Positions 63,501 through 64,000 of a DNA stretch of 64,000 nucleotides are shown in pieces. The stretch comes from Nematostella vectensis (lineage: Eukaryota > Cnidaria > Anthozoa > Actiniaria > Edwardsiidae). The position numbers and the translations under genes were made by a program. The DNA lies in assembly GCF_932526225.1 (NCBI RefSeq), contig NC_064034.1, positions 19,094,927 to 19,158,926 of the forward strand. Direction: 5' to 3'. Position 1 is the first letter of the stretch. Each line of letters starts with the position of its first letter. The notes beneath the pieces were generated by a model that saw only the letters and a list, made by a program, of their open reading frames with translations, had not been told where the DNA came from and made no database searches.

Positions 63501-64000
63501 TGGTATTCAAAATGATAGAAATAACGCAAAAAAGAAGCAGGGGGCCTTTTGAGCAATTATTACACTATTAGATGGGCGGGAAAACCATGTAAGATTCATT
63601 ACCTTTCGAAGAAGCTAACGTCGAAACATCGAGTCCAACGCCTGTTAAAATTCATGAATATGTAATCGCTTGTTCAAACGATGAATATCGAGTCTATACC
63701 CAAGCCTAGCTAGAAGTGTAATTATCTTTGCGGCTAACACTGTCGGGAAATCTCTGGTACGATATTCCTTCTGGTAAATTCTAGAATGATCTAGATTTCC
63801 CGTACGCCTGATGTGCGCACAATGCTGTACAAAAGGCATGGCGTGTTTTCACTCCTATCGCGTCATTACAAGCGAATCCTACAACATTTGAAAAGGGCAC
63901 CTTAAAAAGTAAATCGAAAAAAAGTATATCTTACATGAATGTGCGCTTTTTTTTTCAGGAACAAGCACTTTGTACTATGGCCTTATTGAAGCAATTAGCG
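60570..64000. other. Right end, no confirmed gene
   Basis: AT-rich. Apart from the weak exon at 62452-62603, I see nothing coding. Confidence 0.5.
62452..62603 (-). CDS. Weak candidate terminal exon
   Basis: The minus strand reads NDAYDHYDPYSRYPSLRSGE, then YSPWPPVYDASDHNDAYDHY and stop. It is Tyr/Asp/Pro/Ser-rich with the unit NDAYDHY used twice. The preceding ctaccag could be an acceptor but lacks a good pyrimidine tract. It could be the tail of a gene whose other exons lie outside the window, or a relic. Confidence 0.3.

Overview
The window looks like a piece of an anthozoan (sea-anemone-like) cnidarian nuclear genome. The reasons are AT-rich non-coding DNA, multi-exon genes with canonical GT-AG introns, a secreted PAN/EGF-like/pentraxin protein of a kind common in cnidarians, and a dense mix of Gypsy, BEL/Pao, DIRS-type, LINE and foldback repeats. 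No bacterial operon, CRISPR array, rRNA or tRNA was seen.

Region by region. (1) 1-28.8 kb is the minus-strand RTCA gene (RNA 3'-terminal phosphate cyclase). Exons 1-3 lie at 28.83-26.59 kb and exons 4-5 at 0.76-0.29 kb; the rest runs off the left edge. Intron 3 is about 25.8 kb and is packed with mobile DNA: LINE and BEL fragments, a hammerhead-ribozyme retrozyme insertion inside a 52-bp satellite (10.8-11.66 kb), a Gypsy element (11.80-21.94 kb) whose gag is split by a younger intact LTR retrotransposon (12.47-17.94 kb, 1,631-residue polyprotein, LTRs that look identical), and decayed Gypsy copies at 22.2-25.8 kb. (2) 28.83-29.14 kb is a compact head-to-head promoter shared with plus-strand TMEM69 (29.14-30.05 kb). 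(3) 30-36.6 kb holds repeats, YR-retroelement scraps and a 5'-truncated LINE. (4) 36.68-44.16 kb is minus-strand MAPK7/ERK5, four exons, with a full MAP kinase domain and a long transactivation-like tail. (5) 46.37-47.89 kb is the 3' end of an unrecognised minus-strand gene with a 43-bp minisatellite at one splice donor. (6) 49.3-54.7 kb carries a Crypton-like scrap, two inverted repeats and a decayed minus-strand DIRS-type element. (7) 55.9-60.06 kb is a plus-strand secreted PAN/EGF-like/pentraxin gene. (8) 60-64 kb is mostly non-coding with one weak candidate exon.

The most interesting signal is the retrozyme: a 354-nt repeat with hammerhead ribozyme cores, arranged head-to-head, flanked by a 14-bp target-site duplication, and sitting in an intron of RTCA. 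One intact ribozyme lies in the sense orientation of the RTCA pre-mRNA. Hammerheads leave 2',3'-cyclic phosphates, the same end chemistry that RTCA makes; this is probably coincidence. A second theme is tandem duplication spanning 5' splice donors at two unrelated genes (RTCA exon 5, and the gene at 46-48 kb).
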